This document shows positions 1-9,988 of a stretch of 64,000 nt of DNA, piece after piece. Position numbers and translations under genes: made by a program. The notes under the pieces are model-generated. The model saw only the letters and a program-made list of their open reading frames with translations, was not told the DNA's origin and ran no database searches. Within the stretch, counting starts at the first letter, position 1. Each line of letters starts with the position of its first letter. Source of the DNA: Glutinoglossum americanum (lineage: Eukaryota; Ascomycota; Geoglossomycetes; Geoglossales; Geoglossaceae); the NCBI GenBank assembly GCA_020080175.1, contig JAGHQL010000057.1:1-64000 (forward strand), read 5' to 3'.

Positions 1-157
1 TTTCTGACCGACAGAGTTGATTCTTCAATCTCTATCGGTCAACACACCTCTTGTACATAATCCATCTAATAGAAGCTACCTGGTGGCCTCATATCTATTC
101 TACTACCTAGCCTCTCCATCCCGCACGTCTCGCTAGACTTCCTGCCAGGCCGTGACA
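1..157. repeat. Possible LTR remnant at window edge
   Basis: The stretch ends at 148-157 in GGCCGTGACA. Read on the minus strand this is TGTCACGGCC, a start that resembles Ty3/Gypsy-type fungal LTRs. No internal region, partner LTR or target-site duplication is visible because the window begins here. The family guess rests on one short terminal motif, so this is a weak call. Confidence 0.2.
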
Positions 158-304
158 CTTATCCGAGCTGGAGGACTCACCCGTGAGCCTACGGACGACC
201 TCCCGAGTGACCCCCTCTAACCTCGAGCACCCGCGGCACCCCCCTAGAATCTGACAAAAGGGCATGTTCCGGGTAGTGGCAGTGATAAGACGAATTAATC
301 CTCT

Positions 305-2137
305 TCACTGGTGACCTCCCAGAGGTAGGTTTTCCCTCAATCTTGCAATAACAAGCAGGTCCTTATGCCTCTCCTTAGGATCCTTACACAGCACCATTTT
401 CGCACCCCTGCTAACCTGCAAATATAGTCCCGCTGTAAAAGCTACACCGAGCAACGGTGCCAAAGGCCAGAGTATCCAAAGTCTCTTCCATTCTTCCCCA
501 TTCGCAGGTCCTAGATCTACAACTGCTTTACTCTTCAGACCAAGCACTTTTGATCGACACCAGCAGCTATTGACCCACCCGATCTGCAGCCAAATGATCG
601 TACCAACAAAAAATACAGCCACGGGGGTGTCTTTAGCTACCGTGGTATACCAGAGTTTGCGAGCGGAGCCGATGGTACATTTGAGGATTGCGTCTGCGAA
701 GAGACTAAGCAGCCAGAGGGAAAGGATCAAAGTCCAGGCCAGACAGCGGCAGCCGAAACCGACGGTCCAGAATGTGAAGTAGGAGAGGAAGAAGGCGGGG
801 AAGTAGGATCCTACTATTACGAAGGCCATGGAGTACAGGAGGAGGAGGTGAGGAGGCCTGTCCTCATGACGTTTGGGAGTATTGGTGATGAGAGGAATGG
901 ACTTCCGCGGTCGAAAAACAATGTTCATACCGAGTGAGGGGGCGACTTTGAGCCAGGACTCGATTAGATCATAGGATGGGATGGCAGGGACTCCTACATC
1001 CGCCTCCCTTTGACTAGAGGCATGCAAAGGCCCGGGATGTGGTGCTGATGGATCTGCTTCAACAACTAGGCATGTAGTCTGTTGCTGTGGATCTGGGGTG
1101 ACCCGGTCTTGATCCACGAGTTCAGTGACCTCCATCTCCGTTACCGGCATTTTGGTAATGCTTAGACTAGGCTTAAGATCGTGAGTTTCGATGTCGAGCG
1201 TCTTTGCCCCTTGGGCCCCTCTCCGCCACAACATTTCAGGGCTAAACTCCAGAGCCGGAAAGAGTTCCAGAAGCCCCGATCGCGCATTGAGGGTTCTTAA
1301 ATCCCATTGTAATTCTAGAATGATATCCATCGCATCGGAAGATGAGCTGAACGCTCCAATGTCCCCACTGATCTTAACAATGGGTATGTAATTGAACAGC
1401 ATAGACACAATCGCAATCGTGTGTGCCGTCTGGTTCTCTAATCTCTGTACCCATGTCCGAATATATGCCGCGAAGAGTGCCCCGAGCATACCTAGAATTG
1501 CAACCCAAGTTCCAAGCTCGGATGAAGACCGGTTGGACGTAAGACGGTGACTGGCTCGGAGGACGTAGAAGATCTCATGGAGACTAGGGTCTGCTCCGTG
1601 CTGCTCAAATGTCTCCAAAACATGTGTAGGTGCGCCTCCCCAGCCGAGCTCATCGTAAGCCATCCAGATACCGGCTATGGCTTCAGTGAGTAATTGCCGG
1701 AACTCTCGTTCGTCAATTTTCAGTTGTCGAAGCTCTTGTTTGTCAATTCTCAAAGATTTGCCAAGTTGGACGGCCCTCCTATAAAGGCGGCGGTTGACTT
1801 CATGGCGCGAGAGCATGCTCCACATGCTGTCTATGGGATCCCCGAGAAGATGGATCACGACTTTAACGGTGTTCCATGTGGATAGTGGAGGGAAATGGAA
1901 GTGTCCGATTAATACGATTGCAGGTAAAATCCACAATGTGAAGCGAGATAGGTTATCTTGCGCGCTCCAGAGCTCAGCGCCTTCTCCACAAGCTTCTTCA
2001 CACCCACGCAAATTCAGAAGCCATGGCCGGGAGGGATCAGTGAACGAAAACCAATATGGGAAACTTCGGCTGATGTTTGGAGATGTCACTAGAGAAAAAC
2101 AGGCTTCGAAATTGGTTCCAATTGTGGAATTAAACAT
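305..2137 (-). CDS. Multi-pass membrane protein of unknown function
   Basis: A long minus-strand frame encodes about 610 residues from the first in-frame ATG (2137). The frame stays open a little further upstream, to a TAA at 2207-2209, and the extra residues are hydrophobic. The true start may therefore lie in a 5' exon around 2188-2421, reached through an acceptor such as the CATTAG just upstream. Hydrophobic segments are visible near LWILPAIVLIGHFHF, near ELGTWVAILGMLGALFAAYI, near the C-terminal FVIVGSYFPAFFLSYF and WTLILSLWLLSLFADAIL, and near LWPLAPLLGVAFTAGLYL. The middle third is Pro/Glu/Thr-rich and probably cytosolic. I recognise no catalytic domain. It resembles the poorly characterised integral membrane proteins that are expanded in Pezizomycotina. 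The coding frame is convincing; the function is unknown. Confidence 0.6.
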   Translation of the reverse strand: MFNSTIGTNFEACFSLVTSPNISRSFPYWFSFTDPSRPWLLNLRGCEEACGEGAELWSAQDNLSRFTLWILPAIVLIGHFHFPPLSTWNTVKVVIHLLGDPIDSMWSMLSRHEVNRRLYRRAVQLGKSLRIDKQELRQLKIDEREFRQLLTEAIAGIWMAYDELGWGGAPTHVLETFEQHGADPSLHEIFYVLRASHRLTSNRSSSELGTWVAILGMLGALFAAYIRTWVQRLENQTAHTIAIVSMLFNYIPIVKISGDIGAFSSSSDAMDIILELQWDLRTLNARSGLLELFPALEFSPEMLWRRGAQGAKTLDIETHDLKPSLSITKMPVTEMEVTELVDQDRVTPDPQQQTTCLVVEADPSAPHPGPLHASSQREADVGVPAIPSYDLIESWLKVAPSLGMNIVFRPRKSIPLITNTPKRHEDRPPHLLLLYSMAFVIVGSYFPAFFLSYFTFWTVGFGCRCLAWTLILSLWLLSLFADAILKCTIGSARKLWYTTVAKDTPVAVFFVGTIIWLQIGWVNSCWCRSKVLGLKSKAVVDLGPANGEEWKRLWILWPLAPLLGVAFTAGLYLQVSRGAKMVLCKDPKERHKDLLVIARLRENLPLGGHQ

Positions 2138-3324
2138 TCTAAAGCAAATGATGGGAAAGATGGCTTCGCGGAGAAGATATTGTAGGACTAATGAGAGCAA
2201 ATAGCATTATTGAACAAGGAGCGACGGTATAAGAGTGTTAGAATAGACATCAGACGGGACCCTAGAATGAACTCGAAAAAGCAACGAATCAGGCGGCTGA
2301 GTAGTCTTAACCGCCTCATGAGGGCTTGCATTGCACCTACAGGGTCCCATGAGGCAGTGCACACCGCTGCTGCGATGGCCGAAGAGCAAGGACGGAAATA
2401 CGATGTGGCTTTCTTATTCAAGGTCTATTGCAGCTGCAAGCGGTTGCTGGTGGTGGCTATGTCATGAACGCCCACCTCGATTCCTAACCTCCTCCGAAGC
2501 GGTCCAGTAGGGGCCTAAGTAAGCTGGTTAATTAGTCATCCGGAAGAATTAAACTTATACCACGCCTCCGGCTCCAGAGTGAAACCGGGCTTGCATTGGG
2601 TAGAGATTAAGAACGAAGAGTGTTAGGACGGGTTGAGTGTTGAGTTGGAAAAGCGGCGAGGCTCATGCGTAGATTATGCAGTTACTGTGAGGGGTCTCAC
2701 CCAGTTGGCGCCGCTTTAAAAGGGACGCAAGGTATGGTCGGACGCCGTTATGGTGGGCCGTTGTGAACGGCCATGAAGCTATCCTCAAGTTACTGCTCGC
2801 AAGCGAAGGAGTGGAACTCAACTCGAGAGACTCAGAATATGGCCAGACGCTGCTGTCGCGGGCCGCAGCGAACGGTCGTGAGGCTATTGTTAAGCTCCTG
2901 CTCAGCACTAGCAAAGTCAACCCCGACTCAAAAGACGCAAAACTTGGTCAGACATCACTGTCACGGGCTGCTGCCAATGGGCATGAGGCTATTGTTAAGC
3001 TCCTACTTAGCACTAGCAAAGTCGACCCTAACTCAAAAGACACACAATATGGTCAGACACCACTGTCGTGGGCTGCTACAAATGGGCATGAGGCTGTTAT
3101 TAAGCTACTACTTGCGAGCGATATGGTCAATGCTAATTCAAGAGATACAAAATATGGCCAAACACCACTGTCATGGGCTGCTAGAAAAGGATATAAGGCA
3201 GTGGTGGAGTTGCTGCTTGTTAGAAATGATGTCAGCTCAGACTAAGGATAAGGAGGGCTACACACCGCTATCATGGGCGGCAGCGAGTGGACATGAGGTA
3301 GTGGTACAATTACTACTCACTAGA

Positions 3325-3834
3325 GATGACGTCGATCCAAACTCCAGAGACCAGAGTGGTCAAACGCCTTTGTCAAGAGCAGCAGCAAACAACCAAAAAG
3401 CAGTAGTAAAGCTACTGCTCACTAGGGACAACGTCAACCCTAACTCTAAGGATGATGAAGGTTGTACACCGCTGTCATGGGCAGCAGCAGGTGGACATGA
3501 GGCAGTGGTACAGTTGCTACTCGCTAGGGACAACGTTGACCCTAACTCTAAGGATAAGGATGGCTATACACCATTATCACGGGCTACAGCGGGCGGACAA
3601 GAAGAGGTGACACAGTTACTCCTTACTAGAGATGACGTCAACCCAGACTCCAGAGACCAGAGTGGTCGAACACCTTTGTCAAGAGCCGCAGCAAACAACC
3701 AAAAAACGGTAGTAAAGCTTCTACTTGCTAGGGACAGCGTCAACCCTAACTCTAAGGATGACGAAGGCTGTACACCGCTATCATGGGCGGCAGCAGGCGG
3801 GCATGATGCAGTAGTCCACTTACTACTCACCAGG
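3325..3834 (+). repeat. Higher-order 306-bp ankyrin duplication
   Basis: The block from 3325 (GATGACGTCGATCC) recurs from 3631 (GATGACGTCAACCC), an offset of 306 bp or exactly three ankyrin repeats. The order of repeat variants (DQSG..., then NNQK..., then DDEGC...) is the same in both copies. Many differences are at third codon positions. This suggests copying in three-repeat units inside the gene, followed by divergence under selection. Confidence 0.8.
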
Positions 3835-4374
3835 GATGATGTCGATCCCGACCCAAAAGATAAGGAAGGCTGCACACCGCTACTGATAGCGGCAGCTAGC
3901 GGGCATAAGTCGGTAATGGAGCTACTGCTCGCCAAGGACGGCGTCGATCCAAACTCTAAGGACATATATGGTAGAACGACGCTGTGGTGGACGTCATGGA
4001 ATAGAGATGAGGCGACTATAAGACTATTGCTTGCAAGGGATGGCGTCGACCCAAACCCTAGAGACAATGGCGGTCGGACGCCAATATCATGGGCCGCAAG
4101 GAACGGTCAGAAAGTGGTTGTAGAGCTGCTACTGGCAAAGAACGCTGATTATATAGACTGCAAGGATATTGTCGGTCGGACACCGCTATTCCGTGCGGCG
4201 GAGAATGGGCATGAGGAAGTGCTAAAACTATTGCTTAGAAAAGTCGGTGTCGACCCAGATTCCGAGGATAATAGCGGTCGCACACCGCTGATGAGAGCGG
4301 CAGCGAACGGGCATGGGACTGTGGTCGAGCTGCTGCTCGCTAAGGACGTCGAAGTAAGAATTACCAATGAGGTG

Positions 4375-4836
4375 GTATCGCTAGTTGCAGGTCGATTTGA
4401 CCGGCAAGTAATGATGCTTCTGCTTGAGAAACGAGGAGAAGAGTTGAGCATCACCGAAGAGGTAGTGAAGGCAGCAGCAGGAAATAAGAGGAGTGGAAGA
4501 GAAGTAATGGAACTCTTGCTTGAGAGACGAGGAGAAGAGGTGAGGATAACTGAAGAAGTGGTCAAGGCTGCGGCGGAAAATTGGGAGTGTGGAAAGGAGG
4601 TAATGGCGCTCTTGCTCGAGGGAGGAGGACAGGCAGTGACTACTACCGAACAGGCGGTGTCGCTAATTGCAGGTCGATTTGACCGGCAAGTAATGACACT
4701 TCTGCTTGAGAAACGAGGAGAAGGGTTGAGCATCACCGAAGAGGTAGTGAAGGCAGCAGCAGGAAATAAGGGGAGTGGAAGAGAGGTAATGGAACTCTTG
4801 CTTGAGAGACGAGGAGAAGAGGTGAGGATAACTGAA
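4375..4836 (+). repeat. 282-bp offset tandem duplication in ankyrin tail
   Basis: The 180 bp at 4375-4554 recur at 4657-4836 with only scattered changes, an offset of 282 bp (94 codons). Both copies encode the same series AGRFDRQVM, LLLEKRGE, ITEEVVKAAAGNK, REVMELLLERRGEEVRIT. This is a second period, distinct from the 34-residue ankyrin period, and it keeps the reading frame. Confidence 0.8.
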
Positions 4837-4959
4837 CCAGTATTCATGGCTGCAGCGGGAAATTGGAGGAATGGAAGACAGGTAATGGAGCTCTTGCTTG
4901 AGAGACAAGAAACGAGGGTAACTAGAGTAGTTAAAGCGCATAACGCTGATATAGCCTGA

Positions 4960-6051
4960 AAGATAATGTATAGTTTTCCATGCTTCAATACTCAATAAGC
5001 CCTAATTTGTTACTAATCGAGAGCTGTTAGATCATGGCACCAACCAACAGGAGCTATAACGGCGGTCTAGCAGTCGGTTCAATAGACGTAGAATTGAAGG
5101 CATGATATAAGGTCATGATGAAAAGACAAGCTTCAGCTGTGGCTGCGAACAGAGTTAAAATGCAGAAGCCTGGCCCTAGCCGCCAAATCCAATACATGGC
5201 GGATCGTGTAATCATATGTGATCCTGTGGATGACCGAACCACAACGATCACCGTCACCGCTCGGAGGCAATGGAGAAAAATACTAAGAACTGGCTTTGTT
5301 GGAAGAATTGGCTCAGGTGAGCTGGGAAGGGTTTATTCAAGACCGTATTTACAGGTGGTTTAACTGCAAAGGATCCAGGCTTTTTTGGATGCTTCAAAGG
5401 ATACGCGGAACCTCTCAGGACATCCGATATCATAGTAACCCGTAACCCTCTTCGCGTGGCGGCTCTTCGCCGGCGCGCCACCATGATCATACGCCAATAG
5501 ACATCGACAGCAAGATTTGCGGCATCCTGGACGCGTGCTCCCGTAAGGATTTGTTGGATGCGTCACGATTATCTACTATATTGCGTGACGATGATGAGGC
5601 GACAATTGCTATCCGAGCCACGAGGCTCGAGCAACTACGAGAGTCCGAGCATGTCAATGCATCACTAGTATATAAGACCTCTAGCACACCGAGTAGATAG
5701 ACACACTCAATTCAATTCATTCTCATCTAGATATGCACATTGTCTAATAGGATTGCTCCGACGTATCAAAATGCTCGCCGCTCATTATTACGAATCCATA
5801 TGGATAATAGTTCCTAGATTATTATGATAAGAAGCTAGCAATTTTTTATTAGTTAGAAAAATATAAGTTAAGCAAAAATTAAATTCATCCTGATAGGTAG
5901 AAAATTTGTTTTATATCATTCTGTTGGACTTCGTAGTATCAGAAGTGAGTACTTTAGGTGCAGGAATACTAGGGTGTCAAAACTTTTTGACACTATGTAT
6001 AGAGCAACACTTATCATATATAAGTCGATGGCTGGGAGCTCCTCATGTCGT
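4960..6051. other. Intergenic, no supported gene
   Basis: Short frames occur on both strands but none shows a recognised domain or persuasive splice structure. A TATA-like GTATATAAG lies near 5670 in sequence that resembles an LTR or promoter. The 3' part (5740-5930) is AT-rich. I see no RNA gene here. Confidence 0.4.
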
Positions 6052-6171
6052 GCCGCAAGCTACCTCAGCAAGGATAATTCAGGCCAGTAGTTGCTTGTGC
6101 TTGACAACGCTGACGACATCGAGATGCGGATCGCCAAGAATGAGTCTGGTACTGCTGAGGGCCGAATCGGC
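6052..6171 (+). pseudogene. NB-ARC domain relic
   Basis: In one frame the translation reads YLSKDNSGQ, then a stop, then LLVLDNADDIEMRI. This matches the region of fungal NB-ARC ATPases usually written SGQWLLVLDNADD, which contains the Walker B acidic residues. The conserved tryptophan is a TAG stop at 6088-6090. No P-loop is visible upstream and the sequence loses resemblance to the family by about 6180. It is a short, dead fragment of an NLR-type gene. It lies on the same strand as the ankyrin array but downstream of it, the reverse of the usual NB-ARC then ankyrin order, so the two are probably not one gene. Confidence 0.55.
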
Positions 6172-6534
6172 ATTTCAGACCCCATCTTTGGGTTCTTTAG
6201 GCATGACAGACGTGACCGAGTGTTTTCAGCGGGGGGTGTGAAGATGGTACTCTGGATGTTAGATGTGGGTAGGAGTGCTGGTTAGGTGGCGTGCGTAGCC
6301 TCCTGCCAAAGAGGCCTGGATACTTAATTCGTTCGTTTAGAGCCCATAGGCGTTGTCTTGGGTTGCGCTGTGAGTCGTGAGGCCGTGTTCACCGCTAAGA
6401 GCATCTTCAACTCCACCTATTTAATGATTAGAACCCGACTTTCATATGCACATATGGGAATGGGTGACCGGAAGTAAACCTATTACGAGTGTCGGTGCCC
6501 ACCTTTTTTTTCCTGAGCAGATAATCATTTTATT
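6172..6534. other. Intergenic, nothing recognised
   Basis: This spacer lies between the NB-ARC relic and the stop of the minus-strand membrane-protein gene. A T-run followed by AT-rich sequence at about 6505-6535 may belong to that gene's 3' end. No coding or RNA feature is supported. Confidence 0.4.
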
Positions 6535-7896
6535 TTAGACATGCGGAATAAAATTGGTCCATTGCACAGACAGGTACGCCCGCCGCGGAAGCGCCCGAAG
6601 CTCAAGGAATACCTCCAGCATCAAATACAGCCTTGCAGCGGAGTACACAAGGGTCGTAGGGACGAATGCCAAGAACTCCCAGTACGGAACGAAGTCAGGG
6701 TGGGCCATTGCATCTTCGCGCGATGGGCGGCGGTCTAGGGAATCTAGATTGTCCCTGAAGAGCCAGGTCCTTAACGACAGTCCTCGATTCCGTCTATGCC
6801 AGTCAGAGGCACCTTCCAAAAAGGAGATCACGACCATCAAACCACAAATAGTGAGACTAGCGGCACGCCATAAGATCTTTTCGAGAGGCGTTGGAAAGTC
6901 AAAATTCCATCCAGCGACATGTATCCCCGCGAAACCGTGTGCCACCATCGCGTAATAAAATATCTCGAAACCCACACCCACCATTGGGAATTTATCATTG
7001 GTGAGCCGTTGCATTGGCCTTTCGCGAGGGTCAACGCGGAAGAATAGATACTTCTGAACGTTGATCCACCAACAGGGAGCTAGATTATCAACGAAGTCAA
7101 GTGGCGATTGCTCATACGGCTGAGCAGCTGCGGGGCCGGCCCGGACTAGGATATCCTTGATGGTTGTTTCGATCTCGATGATCGTAGGAGTTTCGACGTC
7201 CAGGGGCTTGTCCAACCACATAAAGTACATAGCCAGCGCACACACAACGTAACTCAAGGTTGTGAGCTCTAGAGAAGTGACCGGTAGATTTTGGACGAAG
7301 CGAGCGACAACTTGCATGACCTGCCAGCATATCTGGACGCAAACGAGTGTCTTTGTAAAGAGATCTGCTTTGCTTTTATCCCAGACTTCCTCCATGCTGA
7401 TTTTCGGGAATGTGGTGTACCCTTGATCTACGAGGTAATGTAGGTGCCGAGCAGTGATTGGGAATGGTGGGAAGTCCGGCGCTTTTAGTCTGATGCCCCC
7501 CATATTCGCATAGAAACCGTGCCTGATGGTCCATTCCGAGCAACCGATCTCCTGAAACATCTTAACGGATAGATTGGCCTCGTAGCGCTGTCCGCATGCG
7601 AACCAAACGACAAACTCTGGACCTGTGAGTGTCTGCACCATCCAGCGCGCTTTGCGGAGGGTATATATCCAATAATTTTCGCTTGGGCTCCGAATATTCA
7701 GGTGTAGCGCTGACCAGGTGCAGAGGAATATTGTGAAAAGACAGCTCCATAGAATATCTATCGTACCACGAACGTTCGGGCTCGGCTGCCAGCCATAGAC
7801 GAGGTCTATCTCAGTAGTGTTTGAAGAACAGGACCCATAGTCAGCAAAGAGCAAGAACAGGAGCGCAGAATGGAGAACTCCTAAACTCGATAGCAT
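6535..7896 (-). CDS. Fungal orphan integral membrane protein (GTIDILWSC family)
   Basis: An uninterrupted 453-codon frame starts with an ATG at 7896. Residues 1-24 look like a signal peptide (LHSALLFLLFADYGSCSS). Next comes the signature GWQPSPNVRGTIDILWSC leading into FTIFLCTWSALHLN, a motif I associate with a family of unknown function that is expanded in ascomycetes and basidiomycetes. Further membrane segments are visible near VCVQICWQVMQVVARF, LTTLSYVVCALAMYFMW, FEIFYYAMVAHGFAGIHVAG, AASLTICGLMVVISFLEGA and FVPTTLVYSAARLYLMLEVF. That gives about six or seven passes, with a cytosolic-looking middle. It is probably a plasma-membrane or endomembrane protein of unknown role. Gene and family confidence is high; nothing is known of its function. 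Confidence 0.85.
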   Translation of the reverse strand: MLSSLGVLHSALLFLLFADYGSCSSNTTEIDLVYGWQPSPNVRGTIDILWSCLFTIFLCTWSALHLNIRSPSENYWIYTLRKARWMVQTLTGPEFVVWFACGQRYEANLSVKMFQEIGCSEWTIRHGFYANMGGIRLKAPDFPPFPITARHLHYLVDQGYTTFPKISMEEVWDKSKADLFTKTLVCVQICWQVMQVVARFVQNLPVTSLELTTLSYVVCALAMYFMWLDKPLDVETPTIIEIETTIKDILVRAGPAAAQPYEQSPLDFVDNLAPCWWINVQKYLFFRVDPRERPMQRLTNDKFPMVGVGFEIFYYAMVAHGFAGIHVAGWNFDFPTPLEKILWRAASLTICGLMVVISFLEGASDWHRRNRGLSLRTWLFRDNLDSLDRRPSREDAMAHPDFVPYWEFLAFVPTTLVYSAARLYLMLEVFLELRALPRRAYLSVQWTNFIPHV

Positions 7897-8753
7897 CTCG
7901 GTCTTACATAGAGGAGTTGATCGCCAGGCAATGTGTGCAGGCAGAGCTCGTTACTGCTAGAAAGCAGGCTATTATATGCTCCAACCGCCATGACTTTGCA
8001 GAAACCCTGATTTAGACGCAGGGCGTCATCTGCGAATTGGCAGCAGGAGAGCCAGACAGGTTACACTGATCGATCCTCTGAATGGGGGCTTTCTGTGAGA
8101 CCTGTAGAAAGTGGTGGCTGCTTATCAATTTGCCTTGTTGAGCTGAGCTATTGGGCAAGCTAGGGAGGAGGAAAGGCTACCTGAAAAAGTACACTCCTCC
8201 TCCTCCTGCTGCATATCTGCAACCAACATATCAAGCCTCCCGTTGAAAGAAATGGCACTAAGGGTTTCTCGATATTATCTTCTGAATACCGCTGAGTGAA
8301 GAGCATTTTGGGGAAGCCGCTAGACATTTGAAGCCTGGGTATCGCAAAAGCTACAGCGAGACGCGAAACTGCCAAACTGCCACAAGTGCGGCTGCAGACG
8401 GTTGTTGTAACTCAAGAGGACGGATGCGGTTTCACTCAAACATAACGCGCTGCTGCATCATGCATCTGATGCTGCGGGCAAACGGCATTGGGTGGAATAA
8501 AGGCTCAGACATCATGGCCGGACATCGGAATGTTCCGCGCGCGTATGTGCATCGCAAGGCTCTCCGCAAAAGGCTCCCCAGTAGTTGGCGTGTGCAAGTA
8601 TTGGGCAACGCTGGAAGCAGTTCAAAGAATCGTCAAGCCATCGGCCAAGCCAACAGTGAAACCGCTTATCTTTCATCCCCCCCCCTCCCCCAGTATCGGC
8701 CCCACACATTCCCTCGAGCCTCTCACACACGGCGTGAGCTCCATCCGGCCTCG
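7897..8753. other. Spacer between divergent genes
   Basis: This probably carries the promoters of the minus-strand membrane protein and the plus-strand hydrolase. The hydrolase frame stays open upstream to about 8328, but that part has no domain similarity and includes a poly-C run near 8680. I treat it as 5' leader. No RNA gene seen. Confidence 0.4.
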
Positions 8754-9988
8754 ATGGACTTAGAGCCTTTGGTCAAGGTATCGCCAACAAAAACAGCCGA
8801 GGAAATCTGGTTCGAGCCACGGCCAAAGGAGGAGCATGACGGGAGCGAGTATGTGGTTTACCTGATACCAGGAAACCCATGCCTGATATCGTATTATGAG
8901 CCATTCCTGTCGACGCTGTTCGACCTGCTGAACGACGGAGAGAACGGTCGCACCCTTCCGGCACACGTTGGCGGATACACCTTGCCAGGCTTCGAACCCG
9001 ACCCTGTGGCCCAGATGAGCGGCATTACGCTGCCAGCATCGCTAAGGTCTCAGATCAGGAACACGGAAGAACTGATCGAGGTCGGTCTCGACAACCACAT
9101 CCACCAAAATGCTGCGGGCGAGGATGCATGCCCACCTAAGGTTATTCTCATTGCCCATTCAGTTGGTGCATACATTGCGCTCGAGATATTGAGACGCCGC
9201 GCAAAAGGTCAAAATGGTTTGTCGAAAGTGGATATTGCAGGAGGTGTCTTCATTTGTCCGACAGTTGTCCACATCGCACAGTCTGCCTATGGAGCGATAC
9301 TTAATGTACGTTTTCAACTGTCCCGCCGAATCGGGTTGGATACACCGGTGTGATATCCTGACCGCCTTAGCAACTGCTACGGATACCCTTCTTCCCCGCC
9401 ATCGTGGGAATGTTTGTCAAACTTTTGGCGTTTTTGCTTCCTCTTGGAGCACTGCACTGGCTGATCGCCTTCTTCGGACGAATGCCACCGCACATTGCGC
9501 AAGCAACCGCAGAATTTCTGAAGAGCCCCTGGGGCGTACACCAGGCTTTGTTCATGGCGAGAGATGAGATGCACGAAATCAAGGAGGACATCTGGGATGA
9601 GGCTATATGGGGCTCACCCGATGCCCCACCCTCAGCTTCTGTGCCCCTGAAATTCTATTTCGCGGAAAATGTAAGCCATCGTGGCAGATCAGATACTAAA
9701 GATTACTAATGTGTATAGGATGTTTGGGTTCCAAATCGTGCTCGAGATGCACTAATTGCATCTAGGGGAATATCGACGAGTAGTGCAGCACTATTGGATC
9801 CATGGAAGCCGTCAATGATTATAGATGATAACAAAGTCCCTCACGGCTTTATTATTGGTAATCTAGGACCCCCTCCTCTTCCTTCTCAGTCAGACTTACC
9901 AGTTACAGATCATAGCAAGGTAGTTGCGGAGAAGGTGAAGAGTCTGATAGAAGAAATTATCAGACAACAAAACGGTAAAGTGATTTAG
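8754..9988 (+). CDS. Lipid droplet-associated hydrolase (LDAH/DUF2305)
   Basis: Three exons (8754-9305, 9371-9670, 9719-9988) give 373 residues. The introns are GT-AG, 65 and 48 nt, both in phase 0. It is an alpha/beta-hydrolase of the LDAH family, which sits on lipid droplets. Visible motifs are the oxyanion-side PGNP at residues 39-42, the nucleophile elbow IAHSVGAY with Ser136, an Asp in FAENDVWVP (about 285) and a His in VPHGF (about 326). Together these make a complete Ser-Asp-His triad. A hydrophobic stretch after the first intron (FPAIVGMFVKLLAFLLPLGA) fits the membrane-associating hairpin of the family. I chose the ATG at 8754 because similarity begins shortly after it, although the frame is open further upstream. 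The physiological substrate is uncertain for the family. Confidence 0.88.

Larger units (their letters stand above)
2692..4959 (+). pseudogene. Ankyrin-repeat array, frameshifted and lacking a 5' end
   Basis: About 16 ankyrin repeats of 34-35 residues are followed by six degenerate repeats of the ITEEVVKAAAGN...EVMELLLE type. The first five repeats (about 2733-3242) lie in one frame and the rest (about 3243-4959) in the frame one base ahead. At the switch the DNA reads GACTAAGG where sister repeats have AACTCTAAGG. This is a 2-base loss that creates a TAA at 3243-3245. The first frame has no ATG after its upstream stop at 2688-2690, so the array begins mid-domain. A 5' exon may exist behind the possible acceptor at about 2721-2722, or the gene is truncated. 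An ATG at 2773 opens a 728-codon frame, but its first 155 codons are out of register with the ankyrin code. Ankyrin arrays with this tail are typical of fungal NLR-like proteins; no NACHT or NB-ARC domain precedes this one. It is either a decaying gene or a tract with a sequencing error. Confidence 0.75.

Noticed and set aside
2210-2467. Plus-strand 85-codon frame as a 5' exon for the ankyrin gene
   Set aside because: No ankyrin or nucleotide-binding signature and no good donor leading to the array; it also overlaps a possible 5' exon of the minus-strand membrane gene.
3564-4988. Long open frames on the minus strand opposite the ankyrin array
   Set aside because: They arise from the repeat codon pattern; the translation is Ser/Leu-rich low complexity with no domain.
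5560-5760. Sequence resembling an LTR (inverted GTCACG/CGTGAC motifs, TATA-like site, short CA-ended stretch)
   Set aside because: No second copy, no internal region and no clear ends inside the window, so it cannot be separated from an ordinary promoter.
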